64,000 nt of DNA from Ensifer sp. LC163 (lineage in GTDB: Bacteria; Pseudomonadota; Alphaproteobacteria; Rhizobiales; Rhizobiaceae): positions 744,001 through 808,000 of the forward strand of contig NZ_MBSS01000012.1 in the NCBI RefSeq assembly GCF_001695855.1, written 5' to 3'. The notes under the pieces are model-generated. The model did not search any database. It saw nothing but the letters and a program-made list of their open reading frames with translations, and was not told the DNA's origin. Below are positions 42,841-52,035 of this stretch, in pieces; the first letter of the stretch is position 1, and each line of letters begins with the position of its first letter. Position numbers and translations under genes: made by a program.

Positions 42841-42873
42841 ACGGCGGGCCGAGTGCCCGCCGTTTTCGTTTTG
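42841..42873 (+). terminator. Rho-independent terminator after fbpA
   Basis: ACGGCGGGC pairs with GCCCGCCGT around CGAGT, followed by TTTCGTTTTG. Confidence 0.9.
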
Positions 42874-42922
42874 ATGATGCCGTCGTACCGTGTGTGGCGA
42901 AGCCGCTCGGCGGGCCCGGGCA

Positions 42923-43993
42923 CTACTGACCTTGCGCCCTCAGTTCGCCGGCATAGTCGAGGATCGCCTTGCGTCGTTCCGGTGTTCCGGGATGGGTCGC
43001 AAGGATGCTGGTATCGGAACTGTCGCCAAGCTCTTTTTCAAGCAGATCGAAGAACCCGGCGATTGCCGTCGGATCACGCCTGGCTTTCAGCATCAGCTCC
43101 ACCGAGTGCCGATCCGCCGCCGCTTCCGCCGCGCGGGAATAGGAGAGCGACAAGAGACCTGCGCCCTGAACCAGAATGTCCTCCGCACCGGATCCGATGT
43201 CGCCGCCAATCATCATGATCAGCCCCGCGACCCCGGCGGCGCGGTAGATCTGCCGCAGGCTATGTTCAAGCTCGACGTGGCCGATCTCGTGCGCCAGCAC
43301 GCCGACGATCATTTCCGTGTCGTCGCCGGCAAGTTCGACCAGTTCGTCGGTAACGATCAGCGTGCCGTCGGGCAGCGCGAACGCATTCGGGCCAATGGTG
43401 CCGCCCTTGCGGAAGTTGAGGGTATAGCCGCCTTCGCCACGATCGGACAGACGCGCGATCGCATTGAACCCGTCGCGGATCTTCTGCTGGCGCTCGGCTG
43501 CCAGCGCGGACGTGTCGAGCAGCGTGCGGTCCATCGTCTCCAGGGTGCTCGCCGACATGATCTTGGGCACGATCGGCGGCGTCACCAGCACGGCGACTTC
43601 GACGAGCGCCGGCACGGCATAACGATAGATGGCCATGCCGCAGAGCACAGTCGCCAGGACAACCGCGATCAGGCGCGGATGGAAACGCTCCCATTCGTGG
43701 ACGAGACTGGTTTTTCCCTTGCCTTTCAAGAAACGGTCGATGGCATCGTTGTCGGTGGTCTCGAACAGCGAACCGTCGGGAAATTCCGCGCGACGCGGAA
43801 TGGCACCGACACGCGCTGAGAAATCGACGGCGGCAAACGCACCGGCTGCGAGTTCGCCGCCGGCCTCGTCGAGAGCCTTGAGCTCGCCGCCGTCTTCGAT
43901 CAGCCGCGAGGGCACCGACCGGCTCGAACCGGCCGGATGCCACTCGCCAACAGCAATCTCGGTGCCGTTAGAAGCCAAAGTCGAACCCTTCAA
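42923..43993 (-). CDS. M48-family metallopeptidase, membrane-anchored
   Basis: A 356-residue protein. After about 105 residues one hydrophobic span follows (LIAVVLATVLCGMAIYRYAV). The peptidase domain has the zinc motif HEIGH at 235-239 and a downstream Glu in YSRAAEAAADRHSVEL. This is an Oma1/BepA-like M48C protease, probably acting on periplasmic or membrane proteins. Its start lies within the end of the DUF898 gene (26-base overlap), a conserved pairing that suggests a joint role in the envelope. Confidence 0.9.
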   Translation of the reverse strand: MKGSTLASNGTEIAVGEWHPAGSSRSVPSRLIEDGGELKALDEAGGELAAGAFAAVDFSARVGAIPRRAEFPDGSLFETTDNDAIDRFLKGKGKTSLVHEWERFHPRLIAVVLATVLCGMAIYRYAVPALVEVAVLVTPPIVPKIMSASTLETMDRTLLDTSALAAERQQKIRDGFNAIARLSDRGEGGYTLNFRKGGTIGPNAFALPDGTLIVTDELVELAGDDTEMIVGVLAHEIGHVELEHSLRQIYRAAGVAGLIMMIGGDIGSGAEDILVQGAGLLSLSYSRAAEAAADRHSVELMLKARRDPTAIAGFFDLLEKELGDSSDTSILATHPGTPERRKAILDYAGELRAQGQ

Positions 43994-45074
43994 AGTCCAT
44001 GAACTCCGAACCGACGGCGGAACCTTCCTCTGCTATCCGGTCGAATATCTCGCCGACATTGCCTTCGAAGTGGACGCCCGTATGTTCATTGACGTAACGC
44101 GCCATGCGCACCGCTGCCCAGGGACGCATCAGACCGAGCGTGAAGATGGTGACGATCAGGTTGGTGATCGCGATCCAGGTGTAACGGCCCCGCGACAGGT
44201 CGCTCGTCAATTGATGCTTGCCGTCGAAGGTCGTTGCCGACCAGGCGACGTTGCGCACGCCGGCACGATAGAACAGCGCCGCGACCCCGAAGATCGAGAG
44301 GAATGCGATGTAGCCGATGACGGCCAACACAATCATCGAAAACTGCATTCCCGGCGTTGCCTCATAGGAACCGTCGAACAGCGACAGGATCACCGCCAGG
44401 TTGAGGAAGCCGATAAAGGCAATGATCAGCAGACCGGCGACGATGATGGCTGCCGACAGGAACCAGGACTTGTAGATCGCGCCGACGGAAGGATCCGTCG
44501 CGAAAGTCCGTTGCCCGTAACGCAGGTTGCTGCCGATATAGCGGTAGGACCAGCGGCTGGCGAGCGGCGTCAGGATGCCGAGCGTCAGGACCGAGATGAC
44601 CGGACCCACGATGAAGGCGAGAAACGCACCGCCGACGCCGCCGACGAAATCGAACCGCACATTGCGATAACTGGTGACGCGGGCACTGAAGCGCAGGCCC
44701 CTGACGACCAGCCACGGTACGAAGGCCACCAGTAGCAGGGCAAGAATGATGCCGGCGATCGGCACGACGGTCAGCATGACGTTGTAGAAGATCAGGTAGG
44801 CGAACACGATCACCCGGCCGATCAGGATCTGCTTGCCCTTCGCATGATATTCGAAGGCACGCCCGAGAAGCACCGTATTGCCGTAGAAATAGCGGTTGCG
44901 GCGGACTTTTGCCCAGGCGGAATAGATGCCGAGCGTGATGATCGTCAGCAACACGTTGACGATCCAGATGCCAAAATACTCTTTTCCGCTACCGGTAAAC
45001 GACAGGCGGTGGAAATTGTCCGGTACCCTCTGCGTCAACGCCCCTTGCATCGACGCCGTTTCGGCCACGACCAT
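43968..45074 (-). CDS. DUF898 (YjgN-like) inner-membrane protein
   Basis: A 368-residue protein with about eight membrane spans. The repeated DUF898 pattern is seen in FTGSGKEYFGIWIVNVLLTIITLGIYSAWAKVRRNRYFYGNT and again near the C-terminus (RGRYTWIAITNLIVTIFTLGLMRPWAAVRMARY). Function is unknown. It is translationally linked to the M48 peptidase gene that follows. Confidence 0.92.
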   Translation of the reverse strand: MVVAETASMQGALTQRVPDNFHRLSFTGSGKEYFGIWIVNVLLTIITLGIYSAWAKVRRNRYFYGNTVLLGRAFEYHAKGKQILIGRVIVFAYLIFYNVMLTVVPIAGIILALLLVAFVPWLVVRGLRFSARVTSYRNVRFDFVGGVGGAFLAFIVGPVISVLTLGILTPLASRWSYRYIGSNLRYGQRTFATDPSVGAIYKSWFLSAAIIVAGLLIIAFIGFLNLAVILSLFDGSYEATPGMQFSMIVLAVIGYIAFLSIFGVAALFYRAGVRNVAWSATTFDGKHQLTSDLSRGRYTWIAITNLIVTIFTLGLMRPWAAVRMARYVNEHTGVHFEGNVGEIFDRIAEEGSAVGSEFMDFEGFDFGF

Positions 45075-45340
45075 GATAAAACCTCTCTCAATGAAATCAG
45101 CTTGCGGCGGCCCGCTGACAGACAGGCGCCGCGTTGCGACAGGGTGACGTCATTTGTGAACCCAGCGAACTGTGGCTATCCCCCCGGATGAGCCTTCCAT
45201 GCAAAAGAACGGTCGAAATGCCTGCAATATTCGACCGAGGCGCGAATCAACTTTCCGCCGCCTCGGGCATATCAAATTAGTTGCAGTGCAACACGACATG
45301 CAACACCCCCCGAAGGAGCTCCCGGGCATGCAACAAAAAA

Positions 45341-45360
45341 GGGCCTCCCGAAGGAGGCCC
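45341..45360 (-). terminator. Rho-independent terminator after mmsA
   Basis: GGGCCTCC-CGAA-GGAGGCCC. On the minus strand it is followed by TTTTTTGTTGC. Bases 45075-45340 upstream of the DUF898 gene hold its promoter region and nothing else I can see. Confidence 0.9.
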
Positions 45361-45385
45361 CGAGACGGGAGGATATCTTGTCCCG

Positions 45386-46882
45386 TTACTTCATCGTCGG
45401 GATGGAGAATTCGGCACCATCCTTGATGCCCGACGGCCAGCGCTCAGTGATCGTCTTGGTCTTGGTCCAGAACTTGATCGAATCCGTGCCGTGCTGGTTG
45501 AGGTCGCCGAAGGACGAGGACTTCCAGCCGCCGAAGGAGTGGTAGGCGAGCGGAACCGGGATCGGAACGTTGACGCCGACCATGCCGATGTTGATGCGCG
45601 AGGCGAAATCACGGGCAGCATCGCCGTCGCGGGTGTAGATCGCGACGCCATTGCCGTATTCGTGCTTCATCGGCAGGTCGAGGGCTTCCTCGTAGTTCTT
45701 GGCGCGAACGACCGAAAGAACCGGTCCGAAGATTTCGGTCTTGTAGATGTCCATGTCGGGGGTGACGTGGTCGAACAGGCAACCGCCGATGAAATGACCG
45801 TCCTCATAGCCCTGGAGCTTGAAGTCGCGGCCGTCGACGACGAGCTTCGCACCCTGCTCGACGCCGCTGTCGATCAGGCTCCGGATGCGCTGCTCGGCCT
45901 CCTTGGTGACGACAGGGCCCATGTCGGCCTTGTCGTCGGTATAGGGACCGATGCGCAGGCTTTCGACCATCGGCGTCAGCTTGGCGATCAGGCGGTTGGC
46001 GGTCTCTTCACCGACCGGAACAGCAACGGAAATCGCCATGCAGCGCTCGCCGGCCGAGCCGTAGCCGGCGCCCATCAGCGCGTTGGCGGCCTGATCCATA
46101 TCGGCGTCCGGCATGATGATCATGTGGTTCTTGGCGCCGCCGAAGCACTGGGCGCGCTTGCCGTTCATGGCAGCCGTGCCATAGACGTAACGGGCGATCG
46201 GCGTCGAGCCGACGAAGGACACGGCCGAAATGTCCGGGTTGGTCAGGATCGCGTCGACCGCGCCCTTGTCACCGTTGACGACGTTGAGGATGCCGGCCGG
46301 CAGACCTGCCTCGATCATCAGTTCGGCAAGGCGGACCGGAACGGACGGGTCACGCTCGGACGGCTTCAGGATGAAGGCGTTGCCGCAGGCGATTGCCGGG
46401 GCGAACATCCACATCGGGATCATGGCGGGGAAGTTGAACGGCGTGATGCCGGCGCCGATGCCGACGGCCTGGCGGATCGAATACATGTCGATGCCGGGGC
46501 CGGCACCTTCGGTGAATTCGCTCTTCTGCAGGTGCGGAATGCCGGTGACGAATTCGCAGACTTCCAGGCCGCGGACGAGATCGCCCTTGGCGTCTTCAAT
46601 CGTCTTGCCATGCTCGCGCGAGAGGATCTCGGCAAGTTCGTTCATGTGGGCGTTCAGGAGTTCAACGAACTTCATGAAAACGCGGGCGCGGCGCTGCGGG
46701 TTGGTGGCGGCCCACTTGGGCTGTGCGGCCTTGGCGCTGGCGACGGCGGCGGCGAGTTCCGCGTCGCTTGCCAGTGCCACGGTGCCCTGCACTTCGCCCG
46801 TTGCCGGGTTGAAGATGTTGCTTACGCGTCCGCTGGTGCCGGCGACGCGCTTGCCATCGATGAAATGACCGAGTTCGTACAT
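45386..46882 (-). CDS. mmsA: CoA-acylating methylmalonate-semialdehyde dehydrogenase
   Basis: A 498-residue aldehyde dehydrogenase. GITPFNFPAMIPMWMFAPAI, the FVGSTPIA turn and the active-site Cys in GSAGERCMAISVAV mark the MmsA/IolA class. It converts methylmalonate semialdehyde to propionyl-CoA (valine, thymine, inositol breakdown) or malonate semialdehyde to acetyl-CoA (myo-inositol breakdown). The start is ATG 46882, with GGAGGCATCC ahead. It is divergent from a LysR-type gene that probably controls it. Confidence 0.93.
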   Translation of the reverse strand: MYELGHFIDGKRVAGTSGRVSNIFNPATGEVQGTVALASDAELAAAVASAKAAQPKWAATNPQRRARVFMKFVELLNAHMNELAEILSREHGKTIEDAKGDLVRGLEVCEFVTGIPHLQKSEFTEGAGPGIDMYSIRQAVGIGAGITPFNFPAMIPMWMFAPAIACGNAFILKPSERDPSVPVRLAELMIEAGLPAGILNVVNGDKGAVDAILTNPDISAVSFVGSTPIARYVYGTAAMNGKRAQCFGGAKNHMIIMPDADMDQAANALMGAGYGSAGERCMAISVAVPVGEETANRLIAKLTPMVESLRIGPYTDDKADMGPVVTKEAEQRIRSLIDSGVEQGAKLVVDGRDFKLQGYEDGHFIGGCLFDHVTPDMDIYKTEIFGPVLSVVRAKNYEEALDLPMKHEYGNGVAIYTRDGDAARDFASRINIGMVGVNVPIPVPLAYHSFGGWKSSSFGDLNQHGTDSIKFWTKTKTITERWPSGIKDGAEFSIPTMK

Positions 46883-46998
46883 GGATGCCTCCTCCTGATC
46901 TTGATTGTGGCGGCATGATCGCACTACGATTTGAACAAATCAATTTCCGATATTCAGCAACCGTTGTGCGCAAATTGAAGCCCATAGGGATAGGCAAC

Positions 46999-47880
46999 AT
47001 GAACTGGGACGATGTGAGAATGTTTCTGGCGGTCGCGCGCACCGGGCAGATCCTTGCCGCCTCCAAACGGCTTGGCCTCAACCATGCGACGCTTAGCCGG
47101 CGGGTCACAGCGCTGGAGGAAACGCTGAAGACGCGGCTGTTGGTGCGCCGGCCGAACGGCTGCGAACTGACGGCCGAAGGCGAGATCTTCCTGGCGGCGG
47201 CCGAGCGCATGGAAACGGAGATGCTGGCGGCGCAGTCACAGATCGGCCGCATCGACACGGCGATCGCCGGCACCGTGCGCATCGGCGCACCCGATGGATT
47301 TGGCGTCTCTTTCCTCGCACCGCGCCTCGGCCGGCTGACGGCGCGTTATCCGGAACTGAAGCTGCAGCTCGTGCCGGTTCCCCGCTCCTTCTCGCTGTCG
47401 CAGCGCGAAGCCGATATCGCCATCACCATCGAAAGGCCGGAACAGGGGCGCCTGGTCTCCTCCAAACTCACCGACTACACGCTTGGGCTCTACGCCTCAT
47501 CGACCTATCTCGAACAGCACGGCACACCGCAAACGATCGACGACCTCAAGCACCATCGCCGCATCGGCTATGTCGAGGACCTGATCTTCACGCCGTCGCT
47601 GAATTTTTCCGCCGAGATCATGCGCAGCTGGGACGCCTCCTTCGAGATCTCGAGCGCCACCGGCCAGACGGAGGCCGTGCGCTCCAGCGCTGGAATCGGC
47701 ATCCTGCACAACTACATCGCCCGGCACACGCCGGAACTCGAGCGCATTCTGCCGGAGACCACCATCCGGCGTGCCTATTGGACCACCTACCACGAAAGCG
47801 CGCGCGAACTGGTGCGCGTGCGGACCGTAGTGGCGTTTCTGCAGGAACTGGTGACGGCAGAACATCAGATGTTCGCCTGA
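46999..47880 (+). CDS. LysR-family regulator, probable activator of mmsA
   Basis: A 293-residue LysR-type protein. The N-terminal HTH (WDDVRMFLAVARTGQILAAS, then LGLNHATLSRRVTALEETL) is clear, followed by the effector domain (TVRIGAPDGFGVSFLAPRLG). The start at ATG 46999 gives the standard LysR opening. It shares a 116-base spacer with mmsA. A role in sensing valine or inositol catabolites is inference from the pairing. Confidence 0.92.
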   Translation: MNWDDVRMFLAVARTGQILAASKRLGLNHATLSRRVTALEETLKTRLLVRRPNGCELTAEGEIFLAAAERMETEMLAAQSQIGRIDTAIAGTVRIGAPDGFGVSFLAPRLGRLTARYPELKLQLVPVPRSFSLSQREADIAITIERPEQGRLVSSKLTDYTLGLYASSTYLEQHGTPQTIDDLKHHRRIGYVEDLIFTPSLNFSAEIMRSWDASFEISSATGQTEAVRSSAGIGILHNYIARHTPELERILPETTIRRAYWTTYHESARELVRVRTVVAFLQELVTAEHQMFA

Positions 47881-47981
47881 CCGCGCAACAGAGCCGGAGA
47901 GATCCGGGGCAATCGCGCGCCGGCGAATGTCTCTACCCACAGAATCCAACGCGGCGGTTTCGCCGAGCGCGTTTTTCGCTG

Positions 47982-48662
47982 TCAATGTGCGACTTGTAAA
48001 GCTGCCGACATCAATTCTTCGGAGTTCAGCGCTTGGCACATATTTCGGCCCTGGTCCTCAACTTCCGTGAAGCTCCAGCGCACCACACCTTCTCGATCGA
48101 GCAGGAACTGGCCGACGAGCTGCATATGGCCGGGTATCCTCACCTGCTGATCGGCTTCCGTGATTTCGTACCCATCCTGCTTGCTGAGAAGGTCGCCCGC
48201 GGTCGCCGGATCCATCGGTTCAGGCAATTCACCCGGCCGATCGACCCGCATCGTCATGATCACGTCCATTCCGACCTTGCGTGGCCAGTCGGTCTCATTC
48301 TCCGTGAACTCAAGGAGGGGTAAGCCGAAGGCGCGGTGTGAAGCTCGCTCCGGGTCCGATGCAGCAAGAAGACCGGGTATCGGATGATAGCGGAAATAGA
48401 GTCGCGCACGCTCGACCGGAGTGTTGACCACCGCTAGAGAATCGACGCCTTTTTCGCGCAGGGCCGCGTTGAACTGTGCCATCGCCGCGACATGGCGTCG
48501 GCAGAACGGACACAGCAGGCCTCGAAACAAACCGACCAACAACGGGCGACGGCCGCGAAAATCATCAAGTGCGATCTTCCCCTCGCGTGAGATCGCATCC
48601 AGCACAAAGTTCGGAGCCTGGTCGCCCGGTCGTAACGGATGGTCCAGATAATGCGCAGGCAT
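47982..48662 (-). CDS. AhpC/TSA-family peroxiredoxin-like protein
   Basis: A 226-residue thioredoxin-fold protein. PAHYLDHPLRPGDQAPNFVL opens the redoxin domain, and GLFRGLLCPFCRRH carries CxxC (Cys51, Cys54), which is unusual for a peroxiredoxin (normally PxxxT/SxxC). It may therefore be a thiol oxidoreductase rather than a peroxidase. ATG 48662 has GGAGGTTGACC ahead. Frames further upstream are shadows; 48663-48966 holds no gene. Confidence 0.8.
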   Translation of the reverse strand: MPAHYLDHPLRPGDQAPNFVLDAISREGKIALDDFRGRRPLLVGLFRGLLCPFCRRHVAAMAQFNAALREKGVDSLAVVNTPVERARLYFRYHPIPGLLAASDPERASHRAFGLPLLEFTENETDWPRKVGMDVIMTMRVDRPGELPEPMDPATAGDLLSKQDGYEITEADQQVRIPGHMQLVGQFLLDREGVVRWSFTEVEDQGRNMCQALNSEELMSAALQVAH

Positions 48663-48966
48663 GGTCAACCTCCTCGCCCGAAGGACCAGTGAAGAAGAGG
48701 CAGCACAACAAGTGTTTCGAGGTCGAGCCCCTACTGGGCGCAAACGCCCTGCTCCAGCGCAGAAAGTTCTCGACTTCCGCCATGTTGCCGAGGTCGAGAT
48801 TAAGCGCCGCATGGCCTGATCTCTCGTCTTAGCGTACAGCCAGGATCGACCTGAGAATGGCCTCACATTGGCCCACGAGCAAGCAGTAAACAACGAATCG
48901 TCATCCGTGCCACGGGACGGCACGGCGGCGAGGTCGAATGGACCTCCTGACACACGCCTTCCCTGG

Positions 48967-50730
48967 TTAGATGGACACTCCGGCCTCGCGGAGTCCGTCC
49001 GCCAGTCGATCGAGTACATTGGGATCCCGGTAGGGCAAGGCCCGCCTGAGGTGATCGATGGAAAAGTTCGGGTTAACCTCGAATACCTCGTGCCAGTAGC
49101 GGCGCGCTTCCTCGTGGCGCCCGGTGCGACCATAGAGGCAGGCGAGATAAAAGCGCGTCATGTCCGATCGCGGCGCAAGCGCCAGGCGGCGCTTGAAGGC
49201 GATCTCGGCCTCGCCGAAACGGCCGAGGTTCAACAACGTCCGCCCCAGGAAATGCAGCGACAGGTCGAATTGCGGATCAAGCCGATGGGCCCGTGTGTAG
49301 AATGGCAGCGCGTCTTCGTACCGACCTTGGAAATCCCGTATCGTGCCAAGTGCGGTATGGCAGCTCGCGGAATTGGGATCGAGTTCGATCGCCCTTTGAG
49401 CGGCACGCTCCGCTTCGTCGAAGCACCGCATCCAGCAGAGCCCGAGCGAGAGAGCGTGATGGCCATGCGGCTCGTTATCGTCGATGTCGACGGCCCTTCG
49501 TGCCAGCTCCAAAGCGCGTTCAAGATCGTCGGCAGTCCCGCCGTTCCACCGATTGATGAAATCGGTCAAGACGATGATCGCGAGAGAAGCGTAGGCAGCC
49601 GCAAGCCCCGGATCGATGGCGATGGCACGCTCGAGCATGCTGCGCGCCTCGGCGGACGATACGGCGTTGAACCGCAGAATGGCCTGGCGGGAACGGACGA
49701 GCAGATCATAGGCTTCCGGATCGACCTTGCCGAGGCTCTCGCGTCGCTCTTCCTCGTCAGTTGTTAGCTTCACCTTGAGCGCGGTGACGATGGTGCGGGT
49801 CACTTCGTCCTGAACCGCGAAGATATCTTCAATTCCCCGATCGTAGCGCTCGGCCCATAGATGACCGCCGGTCGTGCCATCGATCATCTGGGCATTGATG
49901 CGGATTCGATCAGCTGCCCGGCGCACGCTGCCTTCCAGGACATAGCGGACGCCAAGTTCCCGGCTCACCTTGCGGATATCCGGCGCCTTGCCCTTGTAGG
50001 CGAAAGAGGAGTTGCGGGCGATCACGAACAGACCGGAAACCTTTGAGAGATCCGTGATGATGTCCTCGGTGATGCCGTCGGCGAAATAACCCTGCTCCGG
50101 GTCGCCGGACATGTTGTCAAACGGCAGAACGGCTATCGATGGCTTCTTTGGAAGCTGCGGCGGGGCTTCGGTGGTAATCTTGACGGGATCGTTCGTGCGG
50201 TCGTCCGGCGACCACGTCCAGATGTGCACCGGGCGTTCGATGTTCTTGACCTCGTGATGACCGCTGTCGACGAAGTCGAGGTCGATGCGACCATGCACAT
50301 ATTCATGAACGCCACCCGAAATGGCCACGCTGCCAGGCCTGGCAAGCGCCTCGATACGGGCCGCCACATTGACCCCATCGCCGTAGAGATCGCTGTCAGC
50401 GACCATGATGTCGCCCAAGTTGACGCCGACGCGAAGCACGATCGCCAGGTCTGGCGGCACGTCCTTGTTGGCGGCTGCCATGGCCCGCTGAAGTGCTGCG
50501 GCGCATTCGACGGCGTTGACGGCGCTGGAGAACTCGACGAGCACGCCGTCGCCGGTCCTCTTGAAGACACGGCCCTGATGTGTAGCGACGAGCGGCTCCA
50601 ACACCTCTTTCCATCGCGCCATGAGCTGCGTGTAGGTGCTTTTCTCGTCACGCTCCATGAGCCGGCTGTAGCCGACTACGTCAGCCGCCAAAATGGCGGC
50701 AAGCCGCCGTGTGATGGGTTCGTTGGCCAT
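48967..50730 (-). CDS. Class III adenylate/guanylate cyclase with TolB-like and TPR domains
   Basis: A 587-residue protein. Residues 8-170 form a class III cyclase domain (LAAILAADVVGYSRLMERDE with the first metal Asp; FKRTGDGVLVEFSS; LRVGVNLGDIMV). Residues 205-330 form a FlgO/TolB-like module (PSIAVLPFDNMSGDPEQGYFADGITEDII). From about 395 there are several TPR units (ALPFYTRAHRLDPQFDLSLHFLG is one). Such proteins are abundant in rhizobia and lack a transmembrane anchor. Second substrate-specifying residues cannot be judged by eye. The start is ATG 50730. Confidence 0.9.
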   Translation of the reverse strand: MANEPITRRLAAILAADVVGYSRLMERDEKSTYTQLMARWKEVLEPLVATHQGRVFKRTGDGVLVEFSSAVNAVECAAALQRAMAAANKDVPPDLAIVLRVGVNLGDIMVADSDLYGDGVNVAARIEALARPGSVAISGGVHEYVHGRIDLDFVDSGHHEVKNIERPVHIWTWSPDDRTNDPVKITTEAPPQLPKKPSIAVLPFDNMSGDPEQGYFADGITEDIITDLSKVSGLFVIARNSSFAYKGKAPDIRKVSRELGVRYVLEGSVRRAADRIRINAQMIDGTTGGHLWAERYDRGIEDIFAVQDEVTRTIVTALKVKLTTDEEERRESLGKVDPEAYDLLVRSRQAILRFNAVSSAEARSMLERAIAIDPGLAAAYASLAIIVLTDFINRWNGGTADDLERALELARRAVDIDDNEPHGHHALSLGLCWMRCFDEAERAAQRAIELDPNSASCHTALGTIRDFQGRYEDALPFYTRAHRLDPQFDLSLHFLGRTLLNLGRFGEAEIAFKRRLALAPRSDMTRFYLACLYGRTGRHEEARRYWHEVFEVNPNFSIDHLRRALPYRDPNVLDRLADGLREAGVSI

Positions 50731-51130
50731 GGACAATGGCGCCTTCCTGGGGCGCCTTCCTAGCGCCCATTGGCGAAATTTTACTGGCGTCTTGCTCCCA
50801 TGTCCATTCGGCTTGAAGCTGGTTGGCCGATATCCAACATCGTTGCAGGGCGCGCCAACCTCCACTTGTGTGGCGCGCTGATGCGGTTCCAAAGAATGTC
50901 GGCTTCAGGGTGCGATCCGGCCCTCAGGAACGACCGGTTCGGGTCGATGGCGGAGATGGACACAGCGACGTTTGGAACTCCGCTCCTGCCTCAAAGCGGA
51001 TTTTAGCGTTGGCACGACCAACCCGCACCGCCGATTGTGGTGCATTTGTCGTGCAAATATCCGGAGAACGTCGATAGAGACGGAAGCGGGTGCGCGAACA
51101 GCGTTTAATATCAGACAGATATAAAGAGAA
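50731..51130. other. Intergenic region without a recognisable gene
   Basis: 400 bases between the cyclase gene and the tRNA. I see no promoter consensus, no frame with a ribosome site and no strong hairpin. The short frames here are on both strands and unsupported. Confidence 0.5.
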
Positions 51131-51207
51131 TGGTACGGTTGGGGGGTCTCGAACCTCCGACCTCAGGTGCCACAAACCTGCGCTCTAACCAACTGAGCTA
51201 CAACCGC
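51131..51207 (-). tRNA. tRNA-His (GTG)
   Basis: The reverse strand folds as a complete 77-base tRNA with encoded CCA. The acceptor is GCGGTTG/CAACCGT, the D arm AGCTCAGTTGGTTAGAGC, the anticodon arm CAGGT-TTGTGGC-ACCTG with anticodon GTG, and the T arm holds GGTTCGAGACC. The discriminator is A73 and no G-1 is encoded, as known for many alphaproteobacterial tRNA-His. The first pair is G1-U72. Confidence 0.95.
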
Positions 51208-51355
51208 ACATACAAGCGACATCAGTCGCTTGGCGGCTCACATACGGAGACTTCCGTCGCTTTGCAAGCCTAAATTTGAGATTATCCTGCAAAAAGACCG
51301 GATGGCAAGCCACCCGGTCCCATTCAAGTCCAGCGCGGCCAGGGGCCGGCGCGGA

Positions 51356-51805
51356 TCAGACCTTCTTGAAGGAAGACATCGCCTTTTCAGCGGCTTCCTT
51401 GCCGGGCTTTGCGACATTCTCGGCAACCTTCTTGGTTGCTTCCTGCATCGACTTGGTCTGTTCGACGGCAAGCTCAGCCTGCTTGCGGAAGAACGAGGTC
51501 TGCAGTTCGACGAATTCGGACAGCGACTTCACGCCGAGCAGCGCTTCCATGTGCGAAAGCGAGTTTTCGGCATTGGTGCGCAGGGCGTCGATGGCCTTGA
51601 GGCCGAGCTCAACGCTACCGGTCTGGGCGCTTTCAAGCGTCGCTTCGACGGTCTTGCTGGCTTCCTCGGCAGCGGTCTTCATCTTGGAATAGGCGTCCTT
51701 CGACTGGGCGGCGCCCTTTTCCGCGAAGTCGCGGAAGCTGTCGGCAACCTTTGCCGGATCGAAAGAGGAGAAGGAAAATGCGTCGTCGGTCTTCTTGGTA
51801 GCCAT
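51356..51805 (-). CDS. Phasin-family protein
   Basis: A 149-residue amphipathic helical protein (FSSFDPAKVADSFRDFAEKG; LSHMEALLGVKSLSEFVELQTSFFRKQAELAVEQTKSMQE), typical of rhizobial phasins that coat polyhydroxybutyrate granules. The Ala/Lys-rich C-terminus (KPGKEAAEKAMSSFKKV) is also typical. The start is ATG 51805. TGCA-containing palindromes in its promoter point to control by PhaR-type repressors. Confidence 0.9.
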   Translation of the reverse strand: MATKKTDDAFSFSSFDPAKVADSFRDFAEKGAAQSKDAYSKMKTAAEEASKTVEATLESAQTGSVELGLKAIDALRTNAENSLSHMEALLGVKSLSEFVELQTSFFRKQAELAVEQTKSMQEATKKVAENVAKPGKEAAEKAMSSFKKV

Positions 51806-51861
51806 GAAAGCGCTCCTTGGTGTCAGGGCCCTCTTTTGAGGCGCCGTTGATTGATGCACGC

Positions 51862-51910
51862 TATATAATCGATCCGCTTGTGCATTGCAATAAAATTGTG
51901 CAGTGCACAA
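51862..51910 (-). promoter_or_regulatory. Phasin promoter with TGCA-type operators
   Basis: On the minus strand TTGCAA (51890-51885) and TATATA (51867-51862) are spaced 17 bases apart. The perfect palindrome TTGTGCAGTGCACAA (51896-51910) and the related TTGTGCATTGCAA (51878-51890) overlap or adjoin the -35. PhaR regulators of alphaproteobacteria recognise TGCA-rich sites of this kind. Confidence 0.65.
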
Positions 51911-52035
51911 AACTACCTGCGTTAACCCTTCGCACTGAAAGGGGTGAGCGAGGGCCGCCGATTGCTGGACCCTCAGCCTCTCGGCGGGTATTAATAGAGT
52001 GTTAACGTACCAGCGATCCGTCAATAGGCCCGTCC

